Of a DNA stretch of 64,000 bases, positions 36,346-45,401 are shown piece after piece. The DNA lies in the NCBI GenBank assembly GCA_029246685.1, contig JAQWMR010000002.1, forward strand, positions 61,426 through 125,425. Direction: 5' to 3'. The position numbers were made by a program, and so were the translations under genes. The stretch comes from Acidimicrobiales bacterium. GTDB lineage: Bacteria > Actinomycetota > Acidimicrobiia > Acidimicrobiales > Aldehydirespiratoraceae. The notes below the pieces were generated by a model. That model saw nothing but the letters and a program-made list of their open reading frames with translations, made no database searches and was not told where the DNA came from. The first letter of the stretch is position 1. Every line of letters starts with the position of its first letter.

Positions 36346-37332
36346 TCAGGCCTCGGCGAGGCGCTGGATCAACGTCCAAACTTCGTCTTCCAGCTCGACT
36401 TCGGTCGGCTCGGTCCGGCCGGCGCCCGGGAGACGCGCGCCGGGCTGCGCCTCGATCGAGGCAGCCAGGGACTGAACATGCTCGTGGAACGCCTTGCCGC
36501 TGTATGCGCCCGGATCGATGACCATGAAGAACTGACCGAGGTCGTGTGGTTCGCCCTCGGGTGTCTTGAGCGGCGGGACGTCGACACTCAACCGGGAGCC
36601 GGTGAGCGCTGCGGAAAGGACCTCGATGAGCAGGGAAACGCCATAGCCCTTGTAGCCGCCCATCGAGACGAGCGTACCCTTGAGCGCGGCCTGCGGGTCC
36701 GTCGTCGGTTCGCCGTTCTCGTCGACGGCCCAGCCAAGCGGGATCGATTCGCCGGCTGCCGCTGCCATGGTGATCTTGCCGAGGGCGACGGCGCTCGTGC
36801 TGAAGTCCCACTGGAAGGCGACACCACCGTCGCCGTCCGGTACAGCGAACGCGATCGGGTTCGTGCCGAGAACGGGAACGGAGCCGCCGGGGGGAGCGAC
36901 TCGCGGCGTGGCGTTGGTGGTGCCGATGGCGAGGAGGCCAGCCTTGGCGAATTGCTCGGTGAAGAACCCGAGCGACGTCGCCGTGTGGGTGTGCTCGACG
37001 CTGAACCCGCACACGCCGTTGTCGCGCGCTGAGGCGACGGCAGCGTCGAAACCGGCAGCGAATGCCACCTGAGCGAACCCCAGCTTGCCGTCCACCCGCA
37101 CCGCCCCGGGGCGGTCGGCGCTGACCACCGGTTCGGCGTGTCCGTCGATCCGGCCCGTGGAGAGCTGAAGGCAATAGCTCTCGACGTAGTAGAGCCCGCA
37201 GATCTTGTTGCCGTTCCCCTCGGCGACGCGCACCGCGCGGGATACCGAGTCGGCGGCTCCGGGCGAGGCGCCATGGCGCTCGAGCGCGGCAGCGGTGGCG
37301 GCTTCGATCTGGTCGAGCGAGATGGTCGGCAT
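36346..37332 (-). CDS. Ldh-family (malate/L-lactate/ureidoglycolate type) NAD(P) dehydrogenase
   Basis: A 328-aa member of the Ldh fold family unrelated to classical Rossmann dehydrogenases: GLYYVESYCLQL, catalytic His region VEHTHTATSLGFFTEQFAKAG, and PVLGTNPIAFAVP. Substrates include malate, sulfolactate, delta-pyrroline-2-carboxylates and ureidoglycolate. It converges end-to-end with the small protein gene; the function in this cluster is presumably oxidation or reduction of a betaine or proline-betaine derived acid (inference). Confidence 0.88.
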   Translation of the reverse strand: MPTISLDQIEAATAAALERHGASPGAADSVSRAVRVAEGNGNKICGLYYVESYCLQLSTGRIDGHAEPVVSADRPGAVRVDGKLGFAQVAFAAGFDAAVASARDNGVCGFSVEHTHTATSLGFFTEQFAKAGLLAIGTTNATPRVAPPGGSVPVLGTNPIAFAVPDGDGGVAFQWDFSTSAVALGKITMAAAAGESIPLGWAVDENGEPTTDPQAALKGTLVSMGGYKGYGVSLLIEVLSAALTGSRLSVDVPPLKTPEGEPHDLGQFFMVIDPGAYSGKAFHEHVQSLAASIEAQPGARLPGAGRTEPTEVELEDEVWTLIQRLAEA

Positions 37333-37399
37333 GAGAACGGCAGACTAGCGCTGCGGTTGTGCCTCGACGCCCGATCGCGCGCCGGCCGTGAAGCCTCGG

Positions 37400-38437
37400 T
37401 CAATCGGTTTTCTGGAGACTGAAGCCGAGTAGATCTGCGATCGTCGGGGCCCACGTAGTCGCGGCGGGCCGACTGGTGGCGACGGCGCCGCCGAGCTCCG
37501 CCGACGCTGGGTGTCCGCCGCCAACGACCGCCACCTGGGTGGCACATCGGGGGCTGCCGTGGGCGCCGCCGAGCTCATCGAGCCACAGCCCGAAGACATG
37601 ACCGGGCGGACCCCACACGAGCGTGTTGTGACCGTCGATGACTTCGGCCCCGTCGACTCCGTCGATGGCGCACAGCTCCACTTCGCTGGGGCCGTCCACC
37701 ACGAGCGCGGCTGTGCCTTCCGGCTCGACCCGGCCAGGCATGCCCCGCAGGTCGAGCTCGGCGGCGAGGTCGAATCCGTGGGCGACGACAGCTTCCTGGT
37801 CGTGATCACTCACGACCACCATGACCGTGTCGTCCCAGCCCGGTTGGAGGCGCTCGACCAGCTGGCCGAGCGCCCGGTCGGTCGCCCGCGCCTGCTCCCC
37901 GATCTCGGGCGCGTCGGGGCCGTACTGATGGCAGGCCGTGTCGGGCTCGTTGAAGTGCACCACGCTGAGATCGGCGTCGATCAGATCGATCTCATCGACC
38001 GCGTCGAGGACAGCGCTGTCGACGGCGTAGCGAAAGTCGTCGAGGGCGACGTCGAGCCGCCGACCGTCCGGCGGCCAGTGCCGGTCTGCCTTGCGCCCGC
38101 CCATGACACCGATCAGCTTGTGGTCGCCCACCGCGATCGCCGTGCTCCGGCCGGCTCGGGCAGCCGCAGTGAACAGCGTGTCGCCCCGCGGGCCGACGGA
38201 GGCGGACGGCACGAACTCGGCGCCATCCCACACCCGGTTGACGAGGATCCCGTGGTCCACCGGGGAGAGGCCGGTGATGAACGTCGCGTGGTTCGGATAC
38301 GTCGCCGTGGAGAGGACGGCCTCGCCACCCGCCGGATTCCATCCGCCCTCGCTCGCCAGCTGCCACAGGTGTGGTGTGTGGTCCGGCCCGACCCAGTGGT
38401 TGGGGAGAGCATCGATGATCACGAACACGACCCGCAT
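37400..38437 (-). CDS. Alkaline phosphatase superfamily (nucleotide pyrophosphatase/PglZ-like) hydrolase
   Basis: About 345 residues. Starts with the metal-binding strand MRVVFVIIDALPN, nucleophile Thr in STATYPNHATFITG, and metal ligands in VVSDHDQ and HFNEPDTACHQYGP. Pattern matches type I phosphodiesterase/nucleotide pyrophosphatases. No signal peptide. Start ATG 38437 gives the conserved N-terminus directly. Probable cytoplasmic phosphodiester or phosphonate-type hydrolase. Confidence 0.85.
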   Translation of the reverse strand: MRVVFVIIDALPNHWVGPDHTPHLWQLASEGGWNPAGGEAVLSTATYPNHATFITGLSPVDHGILVNRVWDGAEFVPSASVGPRGDTLFTAAARAGRSTAIAVGDHKLIGVMGGRKADRHWPPDGRRLDVALDDFRYAVDSAVLDAVDEIDLIDADLSVVHFNEPDTACHQYGPDAPEIGEQARATDRALGQLVERLQPGWDDTVMVVVSDHDQEAVVAHGFDLAAELDLRGMPGRVEPEGTAALVVDGPSEVELCAIDGVDGAEVIDGHNTLVWGPPGHVFGLWLDELGGAHGSPRCATQVAVVGGGHPASAELGGAVATSRPAATTWAPTIADLLGFSLQKTD

Positions 38438-38495
38438 TGCGCGAACGTACACGCCCGTGCCGGATCGCTACCCACGGACCGAGCGGCAGCGAGTG

Positions 38496-39215
38496 TCATC
38501 TGCACTCCTCGTCCGCAGCGACGATCTCGACGACCGGTGGCTCGCCGAGCTGTCGGAGGAGACTGTCGACCCCGGCCTCTGATGCGAACCGGCTGATCGT
38601 GACCTCCACCCCATCCGACCGGAAACCAACGGCGACAAGACCTTCGAGGAGATCGAAACCGGTGCCGGTCGATGATGGGACATTCGTTCGCTCGACGAGC
38701 TCCTGAACGGCGGCGCGATCTGCGCCCTCGGGCAGGCAGAGTCGAACCGCACGGTCTTCGAGCAGTGAAGCGCCCTCCGGCACGACGCATCTGGCCTGCG
38801 CCCATGTCCCGATGCGCTCGGCGGCGTCGACCGACTCCGGTGATTTCCACACATAGAGCGTGTTCTCGTCAAGGCTCAGCGACGGGTCATCGATTCGCTC
38901 GAGCCACTCGTCCACGCGGTCGACCAGCACGCTGACCTCCGCTGCGATGTCGCCCGGCGCGACGTCGGGGAGCTTCGCGAGCGCCGCGGCCACCGCCGGC
39001 ACACCGAGGCGCATGGAGTCGAGGTCCTGGATGTCGATCCGGCTGGAGGCCACTTCGGCCTCGACGAGCAGCTCGCATGCCTCGTCGGCTGAGTCCGGTG
39101 TGGGCGAGGCCTGTTCGGAGCCCTCGGTCACGCATGCAGTGGTTATGCACACGAACGTCGCCAGGAGCAGAGCCCCGACTCGTCGGACGTCCGGGGTCCA
39201 ACGGTTCCACCGCAC
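38496..39215 (-). CDS. Putative exported lipoprotein of unknown function
   Basis: 239 residues with a basic N-terminus, hydrophobic stretch GALLLATFVCITTAC and possible lipobox Cys28, followed by a Ser/Pro/Asp linker and an acidic soluble domain with two Cys pairs. No family recognised. It is the last chromosomal gene before the tRNA-Lys fragment that starts the mobile element. Confidence 0.72.
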   Translation of the reverse strand: MRWNRWTPDVRRVGALLLATFVCITTACVTEGSEQASPTPDSADEACELLVEAEVASSRIDIQDLDSMRLGVPAVAAALAKLPDVAPGDIAAEVSVLVDRVDEWLERIDDPSLSLDENTLYVWKSPESVDAAERIGTWAQARCVVPEGASLLEDRAVRLCLPEGADRAAVQELVERTNVPSSTGTGFDLLEGLVAVGFRSDGVEVTISRFASEAGVDSLLRQLGEPPVVEIVAADEECR

Positions 39216-39257
39216 GGGCCGACGATAGCCGGAGCCGTGTCCGGCGCTCGGCTTGCT

Positions 39258-39305
39258 TGGTACACCCCCTGGGACTTGAACCCAGAACCTGCGGATTAAG
39301 AGTCC
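39258..39305 (-). other. 3' fragment of tRNA-Lys(CTT): probable attachment site
   Basis: On the minus strand: anticodon loop CTCTTAA, stem remnant GGA/TCC, T-arm CTGGG-TTCAAGT-CCCAG, acceptor strand GGGGTGT and encoded CCA. The D-arm and 5' acceptor half are missing; the sequence past the anticodon stem (GTGGA where GCGGA is expected) is unrelated. This is the usual scar where a tyrosine-recombinase element enters a tRNA 3' half. Confidence 0.85.
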
Positions 39306-39599
39306 ACGAAAAAGATTCCGGCACGGTCCCGTGTAGTCCGTTGACCAGGTCTTTTGTCTGGCTGGTCGTCCGGTCAGTCCGGCACTGTCCAGTCTATTAC
39401 GGCAAGTTAGGCACCGAGTTTGGCACTCGCCGGGTTTCGTGGACTGCTGGCGCCAAGGTCGCGGTGCGGCACAGCGCAGGCCCTGCGACGCCGCTTGTGG
39501 GGGTCAAGGGATCGCCCGGAGGGTGGAGGTGAGGACACGGAGCGGAGCGGCGTCCCGGAGCCGGCCCTTGACGCCGTAGGTGTTGGTCATGCTTGGTTG

Positions 39600-39624
39600 A
39601 GCCCCGCCCGTGTGGGGCGGGGCT
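39600..39624 (-). terminator. GC-rich hairpin downstream of relaxase gene
   Basis: Stem AGCCCCGCCC / GGGCGGGGCT (10 bp, loop GTGTG) just past the relaxase stop codon. No T-run follows on the minus strand, so termination strength is uncertain. Confidence 0.6.
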
Positions 39625-39633
39625 TGGCTGCGT

Positions 39634-42600
39634 CTATCGGCTGATTCCGAGTCCTGGTCCCTCGATCTGGTGTGTCTGCTGTTGTTGTCGGGTGATGGCG
39701 TGGTCGAGGTCGGTGGTGGCGTGTTGGGTGAGTGTGCGGCTGAGCCGGAACCCGTTCGAGAGCGTCGGTTCGTTCGCGGGGCCGAGGCCGTTGGTGAGGT
39801 TGTGGGCGGTTTGGTGTTGGTCGAGTTGTCCGGCGGCGTGGTCCCAGGCTAGTGACGCGTCGCCGCCGGCTGGTCGGAGGCCGAGGGTGTTGGTGATGTG
39901 GTCGGGTGGGTCGCGTCGGATTTGGCGGGTGCGGATGCGGCGGTCGTCGCCGAGTCGTGCGTCGATGTCGGCGAGTTGCGTGTCGAGGGTGGGGCGTTGC
40001 TGGTCGAGTTGCTCGGCTTGGTGGAGCCGTCGGTCGATGTCGTGGATCTTGTCGGCGAGCTGATCGATGTTGGTTTCGTGGCGGTGGATGTTGTCGGGCA
40101 CCGTGTCGATTGTCCGATGAGCGTCGCTGATTTGGTTTTCGTGGCCCTTGCGGCGGAAGGGCCGGTCGTGTTGGGCGATGGTGTCGTGGGCGGACTGGAG
40201 GTGAGCGTGGTCGGCGTTGAGTTGCTTGGTTGCCTGGTCGAGGTCGTGGCGGGTCCGCTGGTATTCGCGGGGTAGGTGTGTGAGGTCGGTGCGGAGATGG
40301 TCGAGCGTGGTGGCGAGTTGGGCCTTGTGTTCGAGCAGGGTGCGGAGTTCGTGGGCGGGGAGTGTGCCGGGCCGGTGGGGGTTGTGGCCGGCGAGTTCGG
40401 CTTGGCGGGCGTGGGCAGGTCGGTCGATCCAGCTTCGGGTGATGGCGTCGGCGAACAGGTCGTGGGCGGTGGCCTCGCCGGTGGTGACGATGTAGGCGTC
40501 GTTGTGGTGACGTCCTCTTGTGAGGGGGACGTAGACGCCGCGGACATCGCCGGGTCCGTCGAGCAGGAGAATGGATCGGTCGACGGTGCGGCCTTGGCTG
40601 GCGTGGCTGGTCTGGGCGTAGCCGAGCTCGACGTGTAGCTGGACGTAGTCGGCGGGGAGGCGGATGGTGCCGGTGCGGCCGTGGAGGGTGAGGTCGCCGT
40701 TGCGGTGCACGGTGTCGATGGTCCACTGGTCGCGGTTGCGGATCATCAATCCTTGGTCGGTGTGGAGCTGACGATGATTGCGACGCGTGGCGATCTCGTC
40801 ACCGGCCCAGAACCGATAGCCCGACGCGTCGACGTGACGGCCGCGGGTGTCGAGTTCGCCGGTTTGGATGCGGCGTTGCTGGGCTGCCTTGTTGAGCCGG
40901 GCGACGGTGTCGTTGGTCGGCGCAGCGAGCAGCACCGCTTCGTGGTTGTGGCGCGCCGTCCACCAGACGTCGAGGGCCTCTTGTTCCATGCGGGTCGCGG
41001 TGCCACCGTGGAGGCGGCCGTGCTGGTCGTACACGTCGGCGACGGTCGGGTCGCCGCGACGTAGCCGTAGCGAAGCGTGGCGTTCCCAGTCGTTGGCGAA
41101 GCGGTGGACCTGGTCGAGTTCGATGGCACCGTGGGTGTCGATGAGGTGGTCGAACATGCCGCCGCGGCCGACAGCGGAGAACTGCATCGGGTCGCCCACT
41201 AACGCCACACGCCAGCCCCGGGTGTCAGCGAGAGCGGCGAGTTGGTCGAGGCGGGTGGTTGACACCATGGCGGCTTCGTCGACGATGACTGTTGCGCCGG
41301 TGGGGAGGTCGTAGCGGTGATCGGGCGGCCGCTCCAGAGCGTGCTCAGTGAGGAGCTTGTCGATCGTGTCGGCCGCGAGCCCGGTCTCAGACGCGAGCGC
41401 GTCGGCCGCAGCAGCGGAGGGTGCGACGCCGAACACGCTCCGGCCCTCGGTGCGGAGTTGCTCGACCGCCGGGCTGAGGGCGGTGGTCTTGCCCGTGCCG
41501 GCCGGTCCGACCACGAGCACGAGGTCGGCGTCGCCTGCGACCGCAGCCGCGGTCTCGGCCTGCGGGCCGGTGAGCTCGACCCGGGCGCATCGGATCGCGT
41601 TAGCGGAGTCGACACCGTCTCGAGCCATGCGCCGTTCCGCCCACGCCAGCAGCCGTTCCTCCTGAGCGAGAATCTCGGGGGTGGTGAGGGCCCGGTCGGT
41701 GATCGATTCGGTGATCGGCCGACCGTCACGGCGCAAAACGGCATTGTCGGGGACGGGTCGGGAGATGTCGACGCAGTAGTCGCGCACGGCAATGGCGGTG
41801 AGACCGTCCAGCATTGGTCCGATGTCGGACGGGTCGACGTGCACGTCGGTCGGGAGCGCGGCGGCGATTTCGCGGGTCAGTTCCGCTGGCCGCCACGTCG
41901 ACTGCTTCTGTGACAGAACCGCGATCGCCTGGGCCATCATCTCGGCGACGACCTCGCGATCCAACACTCGGCTACTGGTCTGGTTGACAGCGTTGTCGAC
42001 CAGCCGGACCGGGTCGTGGCCGAGAGCTTGAATCTGAGCGTTCCACCCGTCGTGAAGCGCGTCGGCGTTGACGGCGTGGCTCTTGGGCGGTCGGCTGTCG
42101 ATGACGGCTTCGCGCTCAAGCCGCCACCGTTCCCTCGGTGTCGGGTCGCGTTCGAGGGTGTCGATGAACCGGTCGATCTTCTCATCGATGCGACGCTGCA
42201 CACCGGCGGTGCGGGTCGAGAACTCCTCCAACACCACATCCGACACATGGGCCATCTCGGCGATGCCGTTCTCGACCGGCTGCCATGCGACACCGAGCCG
42301 CTCGGTCAGCTCCGAACGCAGCGTCGCGTGATAGATCGCCGACAGCGTCCGCTGATCCAACTTCAGGGAGCGGGCGTCCAGCGCCAACCAGCGCCCATCG
42401 TCGGAACACACCCGGTTGGCGATCACCACATGGGTATGCAACTGCGGGTCAAGCGACCGTGACGTGTGCTGACGAAACGTCGCAGCGATGATCCCCTCAG
42501 CATCCACCACGGCCACTTCGCCGTTGATCCGGTAGCGGGTATGGGCGTGTTGCTCAACCCAACCCAACATGGTCGCCACCGCCGTGTCATGCGCGGCCAG

Positions 42601-42933
42601 CACTTCGGCCCGGGTTCGGTCGTCGCCGACCGCGAACAGAGTCGACACGGACTTCGGCGCCGACGCCGTCACATCAAACCCCCGAACCGAGTCATCTCCG
42701 TAGGCCCGACCCAACGGCACCTCACCTCTCGAGTGCGGGTGGAGTCCAGCCATGATCCGCATGAACTCGCCGTCGACGATCTCGCCCTCGAGACCCAACA
42801 GTCGCGCGCCTTCGCCGTGCCACACACCGACCGGTTCACCCGAATCGAGATAATAGTTCGGCAACGCCTCGACGTAGTACGCGCCGGCATCGACTCCCTT
42901 CAACGTCGTCACCCGCGCCGTCACCGCAACCAC
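39634..42933 (-). CDS. MobF-family conjugative relaxase-helicase (TraA/TrwC-like)
   Basis: A 1099-aa protein. The N-terminal TrwC relaxase domain has catalytic Tyr pairs (Y19-Y20, Y27-Y28) and the metal His triad in RSLDPQLHTHVV. A RecD-like superfamily 1 helicase follows, Walker A VVGPAGTGKTTAL near residue 470, DEAAMVS for motif II, GDPMQFSAVGRGG for motif III. The C-terminal ~250 residues are charged coiled coil. It nicks oriT and unwinds the strand for transfer. No coupling protein or type IV secretion genes are seen, so the element is probably mobilisable rather than self-transmissible. Confidence 0.93.
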   Translation of the reverse strand: MVAVTARVTTLKGVDAGAYYVEALPNYYLDSGEPVGVWHGEGARLLGLEGEIVDGEFMRIMAGLHPHSRGEVPLGRAYGDDSVRGFDVTASAPKSVSTLFAVGDDRTRAEVLAAHDTAVATMLGWVEQHAHTRYRINGEVAVVDAEGIIAATFRQHTSRSLDPQLHTHVVIANRVCSDDGRWLALDARSLKLDQRTLSAIYHATLRSELTERLGVAWQPVENGIAEMAHVSDVVLEEFSTRTAGVQRRIDEKIDRFIDTLERDPTPRERWRLEREAVIDSRPPKSHAVNADALHDGWNAQIQALGHDPVRLVDNAVNQTSSRVLDREVVAEMMAQAIAVLSQKQSTWRPAELTREIAAALPTDVHVDPSDIGPMLDGLTAIAVRDYCVDISRPVPDNAVLRRDGRPITESITDRALTTPEILAQEERLLAWAERRMARDGVDSANAIRCARVELTGPQAETAAAVAGDADLVLVVGPAGTGKTTALSPAVEQLRTEGRSVFGVAPSAAAADALASETGLAADTIDKLLTEHALERPPDHRYDLPTGATVIVDEAAMVSTTRLDQLAALADTRGWRVALVGDPMQFSAVGRGGMFDHLIDTHGAIELDQVHRFANDWERHASLRLRRGDPTVADVYDQHGRLHGGTATRMEQEALDVWWTARHNHEAVLLAAPTNDTVARLNKAAQQRRIQTGELDTRGRHVDASGYRFWAGDEIATRRNHRQLHTDQGLMIRNRDQWTIDTVHRNGDLTLHGRTGTIRLPADYVQLHVELGYAQTSHASQGRTVDRSILLLDGPGDVRGVYVPLTRGRHHNDAYIVTTGEATAHDLFADAITRSWIDRPAHARQAELAGHNPHRPGTLPAHELRTLLEHKAQLATTLDHLRTDLTHLPREYQRTRHDLDQATKQLNADHAHLQSAHDTIAQHDRPFRRKGHENQISDAHRTIDTVPDNIHRHETNIDQLADKIHDIDRRLHQAEQLDQQRPTLDTQLADIDARLGDDRRIRTRQIRRDPPDHITNTLGLRPAGGDASLAWDHAAGQLDQHQTAHNLTNGLGPANEPTLSNGFRLSRTLTQHATTDLDHAITRQQQQTHQIEGPGLGISR

Positions 42934-43035
42934 CTACCGGCCGGCCGGTCACACCTACCGCACACACTTGTGCACCCGTCTGTTCCTTCTTTGTCGCTTC
43001 GGCGGGAGGTGTTCGACAGCTGCATGGCCACGTCC

Positions 43036-43353
43036 TCAGGCGATGAACGGGAGGTGGGTCTGGCCGTCGACGGCCAGACGGCGCGGCCGAGAAGCGTTGC
43101 CAGCCTTCGTCGGCTGCTTTGACCGCGTGGCGATTGCGTCGCGTGCGTCGTCGAGCTCGCCCGGCAGCGGGGGATCGAAGCCCAAGAGTGTCGTGAGCGT
43201 GGGGCGGGTCACGACGACCCGGCTCCCGAGCCGAGTCGTGGCTAGCTCGCCGCGGTTGACCAGCTCATAGGCGGTCGAACGGCCGATCCCAAGAAGCTCG
43301 GCCGCTTCGGCGACGGTATAGACGAGGCGAAGATCACGTGACCGCATAGGCAT
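43036..43353 (-). CDS. Excisionase/HTH_17-type DNA-binding protein
   Basis: 105 residues with an N-terminal MerR-like winged helix (VYTVAEAAELLGIGRSTAYELVNRGEL), typical of excisionases and small element regulators, then a basic, unstructured tail. It stands upstream of the relaxase gene on the same strand, about 100 bp away. Confidence 0.85.
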   Translation of the reverse strand: MPMRSRDLRLVYTVAEAAELLGIGRSTAYELVNRGELATTRLGSRVVVTRPTLTTLLGFDPPLPGELDDARDAIATRSKQPTKAGNASRPRRLAVDGQTHLPFIA

Positions 43354-43837
43354 CCTCGAGTCCAGTCGGCTCCCTCACGTCTGTCACAGGGACACCTACG
43401 GGAGCGCACCGCGACATCAACGGCAGTGATCGACAACCTGCTCTGGTCACAAGTGGCGTACCGCCGGCTCCCTCGACGAGTGTCATACCCACCTGTGACC
43501 CGCCGGTTCCGCCAGTTGGGACAGACACGACCGAATCAGTCGGAGACCGGGTTCGGATCGGTATCCGCCAGACCTATCCGTGACCTATCTCTGGCAGGTC
43601 CGCAGGACCTGCGGATGTGTCTCGGCGTTTTCCGGGCGGGCGGGAGATGATCGATCGCGGTCTCGATGGGCATAGGGCAGGGACGGAGCGCAACGACCCA
43701 GTAGTGGTTCTGGGAGCTGCGTTCGCGAGGCGCGAGTGTCCATCGCTCCGACTCCGCGGCGGCTGCGGCTTCGGCGAGCGGCCGGGCAGTCGGCGGGTTG
43801 ATTCCGATTCCCACCGGCCCATCGGCCGAGTCGACGT
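43354..43837. other. 484-bp gene-free region with inverted repeats (oriT candidate)
   Basis: No supported gene. Contains GTCACAGG (43383-43390) with its reverse complement CCTGTGAC (43492-43499), a middle GGTCAC copy, a repeated GACCTATC, and a tight hairpin CAGGTCC-GCA-GGACCTG (43595-43611). Its place beside the relaxase and excisionase genes suits an origin of transfer, but no known MobF nick sequence was recognised. Confidence 0.4.
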
Positions 43838-45385
43838 TTACGTATCGTCGGCGATCGTTACATGGGCAATCGGCGAACGCTCGTGTCCGAATGGATCAGT
43901 CTGGACCCTCAGGACTCGAACCGCTGATCTTGCGCGCGTGAGGCCGACGTATACGGCCCGATGAGATCCCTGATCGACGTCGAGAACGTTCGCCTTGCCT
44001 GATGCGGTGGTCAGCTCACCATCCAAGAATAGGACGCGGTCCCACTCGAGTCCCTTTGCTTGATGGACGGATAGGCCAAGTGCAGGCGGTTCGGCGCGCC
44101 GGACCACCCAGCTCAGCTGCTCGAGGTAGTCGCGCGCCTTCTTGCCCGGCACGGGCCACGGTCTTGCTTCGCTGGGTTGGAAAGCGTCTCGAAGGGCGTC
44201 CCACACTGCTTCCGCTGGTGAGTCGGGGTCGCGGAGCGTTTCGACCGCTGGCGCGAGGAACGGTGATGGATCCTCCGACCCAATCGCTCGTTTCGCTTCC
44301 GCGAGACCGCTTGCCTCGTGACCAAACTGTGCCCGTACGACTTCGTTGACGAGGAGGATGAAGCAGCTCGCCATCTTGCCACGATCGATCTTTGATGGGA
44401 TTCCAGCCGGTAGAACTGGGATGCGGCGCTCCGCCCAGAGCGCACCCCAGTCGTGAGCGAGTACCACGTCAAACTCGTCGCCCGCCTCTGCTGGTCGGAC
44501 TCGGAACGGCTCGCCGTCGAAGAGCCTCTGGGATAGATGGAGCATTTCGGCGGTTGTGTATCTGTGCGTGCCGGGCATATCTAGGTGCTCGAAGTCGTGG
44601 GCATCGAGCAGGGCGCGCACGCCCTTGGGTGACGAACCTCGGAACTCATAGAGGCTTTGCCAGGGGTCGCCGACGATGGTCACGGGGACTCCCGCTTGGA
44701 TTGCGCTGCCGACCACTGCGATGTCAAGAGAATTCATGTCGAATGCCTCGTCGACGACGAGATGGGACACGGAACCGGCAAGGCAGTCGCGTATTGCCGC
44801 GGCGTAGCGAGGGTGGCGGTCGCCGCCGATCGCGGCACTAAGGACGTTGCGGACATCGCTGTGAGTGCAGTAGCCGCTAGCCAATGCAGAGAGGAACGAG
44901 TCTTCGTCAGTGAACGCGGGGGTCGGCGCAAGTCGCTTCGATTTGGTCTTCCGGACGGTCACGACTCCTTCGTCGTCCAGGGTAAGGAGACATTTTGACT
45001 GCTTGCCGGGCCTCGACGTGGCCTTGTCGTGCATGGCCCAGGAGTCCTGGGGGCGATCCGGCAGCGAGCCGCCTGGCCAGTCGATGAGCCGCTGGTGGAC
45101 CAGGTATCGCACGAGGCGCCGGTGTAGCTCATCGAATGTACAGATCGCGTTCGGCCAGCCGACAGCGCGGGCGCCCCATCGCACCCGCACGCGGTCTTCG
45201 AGCTCCTTTCGAGCGGAGCGAGCGAAGGTGACACCGACTACGCCGCCGGGAGCATCACGGTGGCGCACAAAGCGGAGATACCCGAAAGCCTCAGCGGCGA
45301 GGAAGGTCTTGCCTGAACCTGGACCGGCCTTGACGTAGCAGAGTGGCCGATTGGTCGTCGCAGCGCGGAGCTGCACTTGTGTCAT
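43838..45385 (-). CDS. gajB: Gabija helicase subunit (UvrD-like)
   Basis: A 515-aa superfamily 1 helicase: Walker A AGPGSGKT (about 20-27), motif II VDEAFD, motif III IVGDPWQSLYEFRG, motif V VHQAKGLEWDRV, motif VI YVGLTRARSAVRV. Length fits GajB (about 500 aa). Motif II has Phe where UvrD helicases usually have Gln. Start is ATG 45385 or GTG 45400, just after the gajA stop, so the pair is coupled. With GajA it forms the Gabija anti-phage complex; GajB is thought to sense DNA ends and activate GajA. Confidence 0.9.
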   Translation of the reverse strand: MTQVQLRAATTNRPLCYVKAGPGSGKTFLAAEAFGYLRFVRHRDAPGGVVGVTFARSARKELEDRVRVRWGARAVGWPNAICTFDELHRRLVRYLVHQRLIDWPGGSLPDRPQDSWAMHDKATSRPGKQSKCLLTLDDEGVVTVRKTKSKRLAPTPAFTDEDSFLSALASGYCTHSDVRNVLSAAIGGDRHPRYAAAIRDCLAGSVSHLVVDEAFDMNSLDIAVVGSAIQAGVPVTIVGDPWQSLYEFRGSSPKGVRALLDAHDFEHLDMPGTHRYTTAEMLHLSQRLFDGEPFRVRPAEAGDEFDVVLAHDWGALWAERRIPVLPAGIPSKIDRGKMASCFILLVNEVVRAQFGHEASGLAEAKRAIGSEDPSPFLAPAVETLRDPDSPAEAVWDALRDAFQPSEARPWPVPGKKARDYLEQLSWVVRRAEPPALGLSVHQAKGLEWDRVLFLDGELTTASGKANVLDVDQGSHRAVYVGLTRARSAVRVLRVQTDPFGHERSPIAHVTIADDT

Positions 45386-45401
45386 CTGCGGGACGAGCAC
45401 C

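Larger units (their letters stand above)
39216..39633. other. Gene-free junction region with tRNA fragment
   Basis: Holds the tRNA-Lys 3' fragment (39258-39305), about 290 bp of element-end DNA with no gene, and a hairpin at 39600-39624. An apparent frame reading LGLEPRTCGLRVH is the translation of the tRNA fragment, not a protein gene. Confidence 0.7.

Noticed and set aside
39077..39532. Rightward frame containing LGLEPRTCGLRVH
   Set aside because: It is the translation of the tRNA-Lys fragment and element end, a known annotation artefact.
39634..42933. Whether the relaxase gene implies a full conjugative element
   Set aside because: No coupling protein, VirB4 or other type IV secretion genes in the window; only mobilisation functions are supported.
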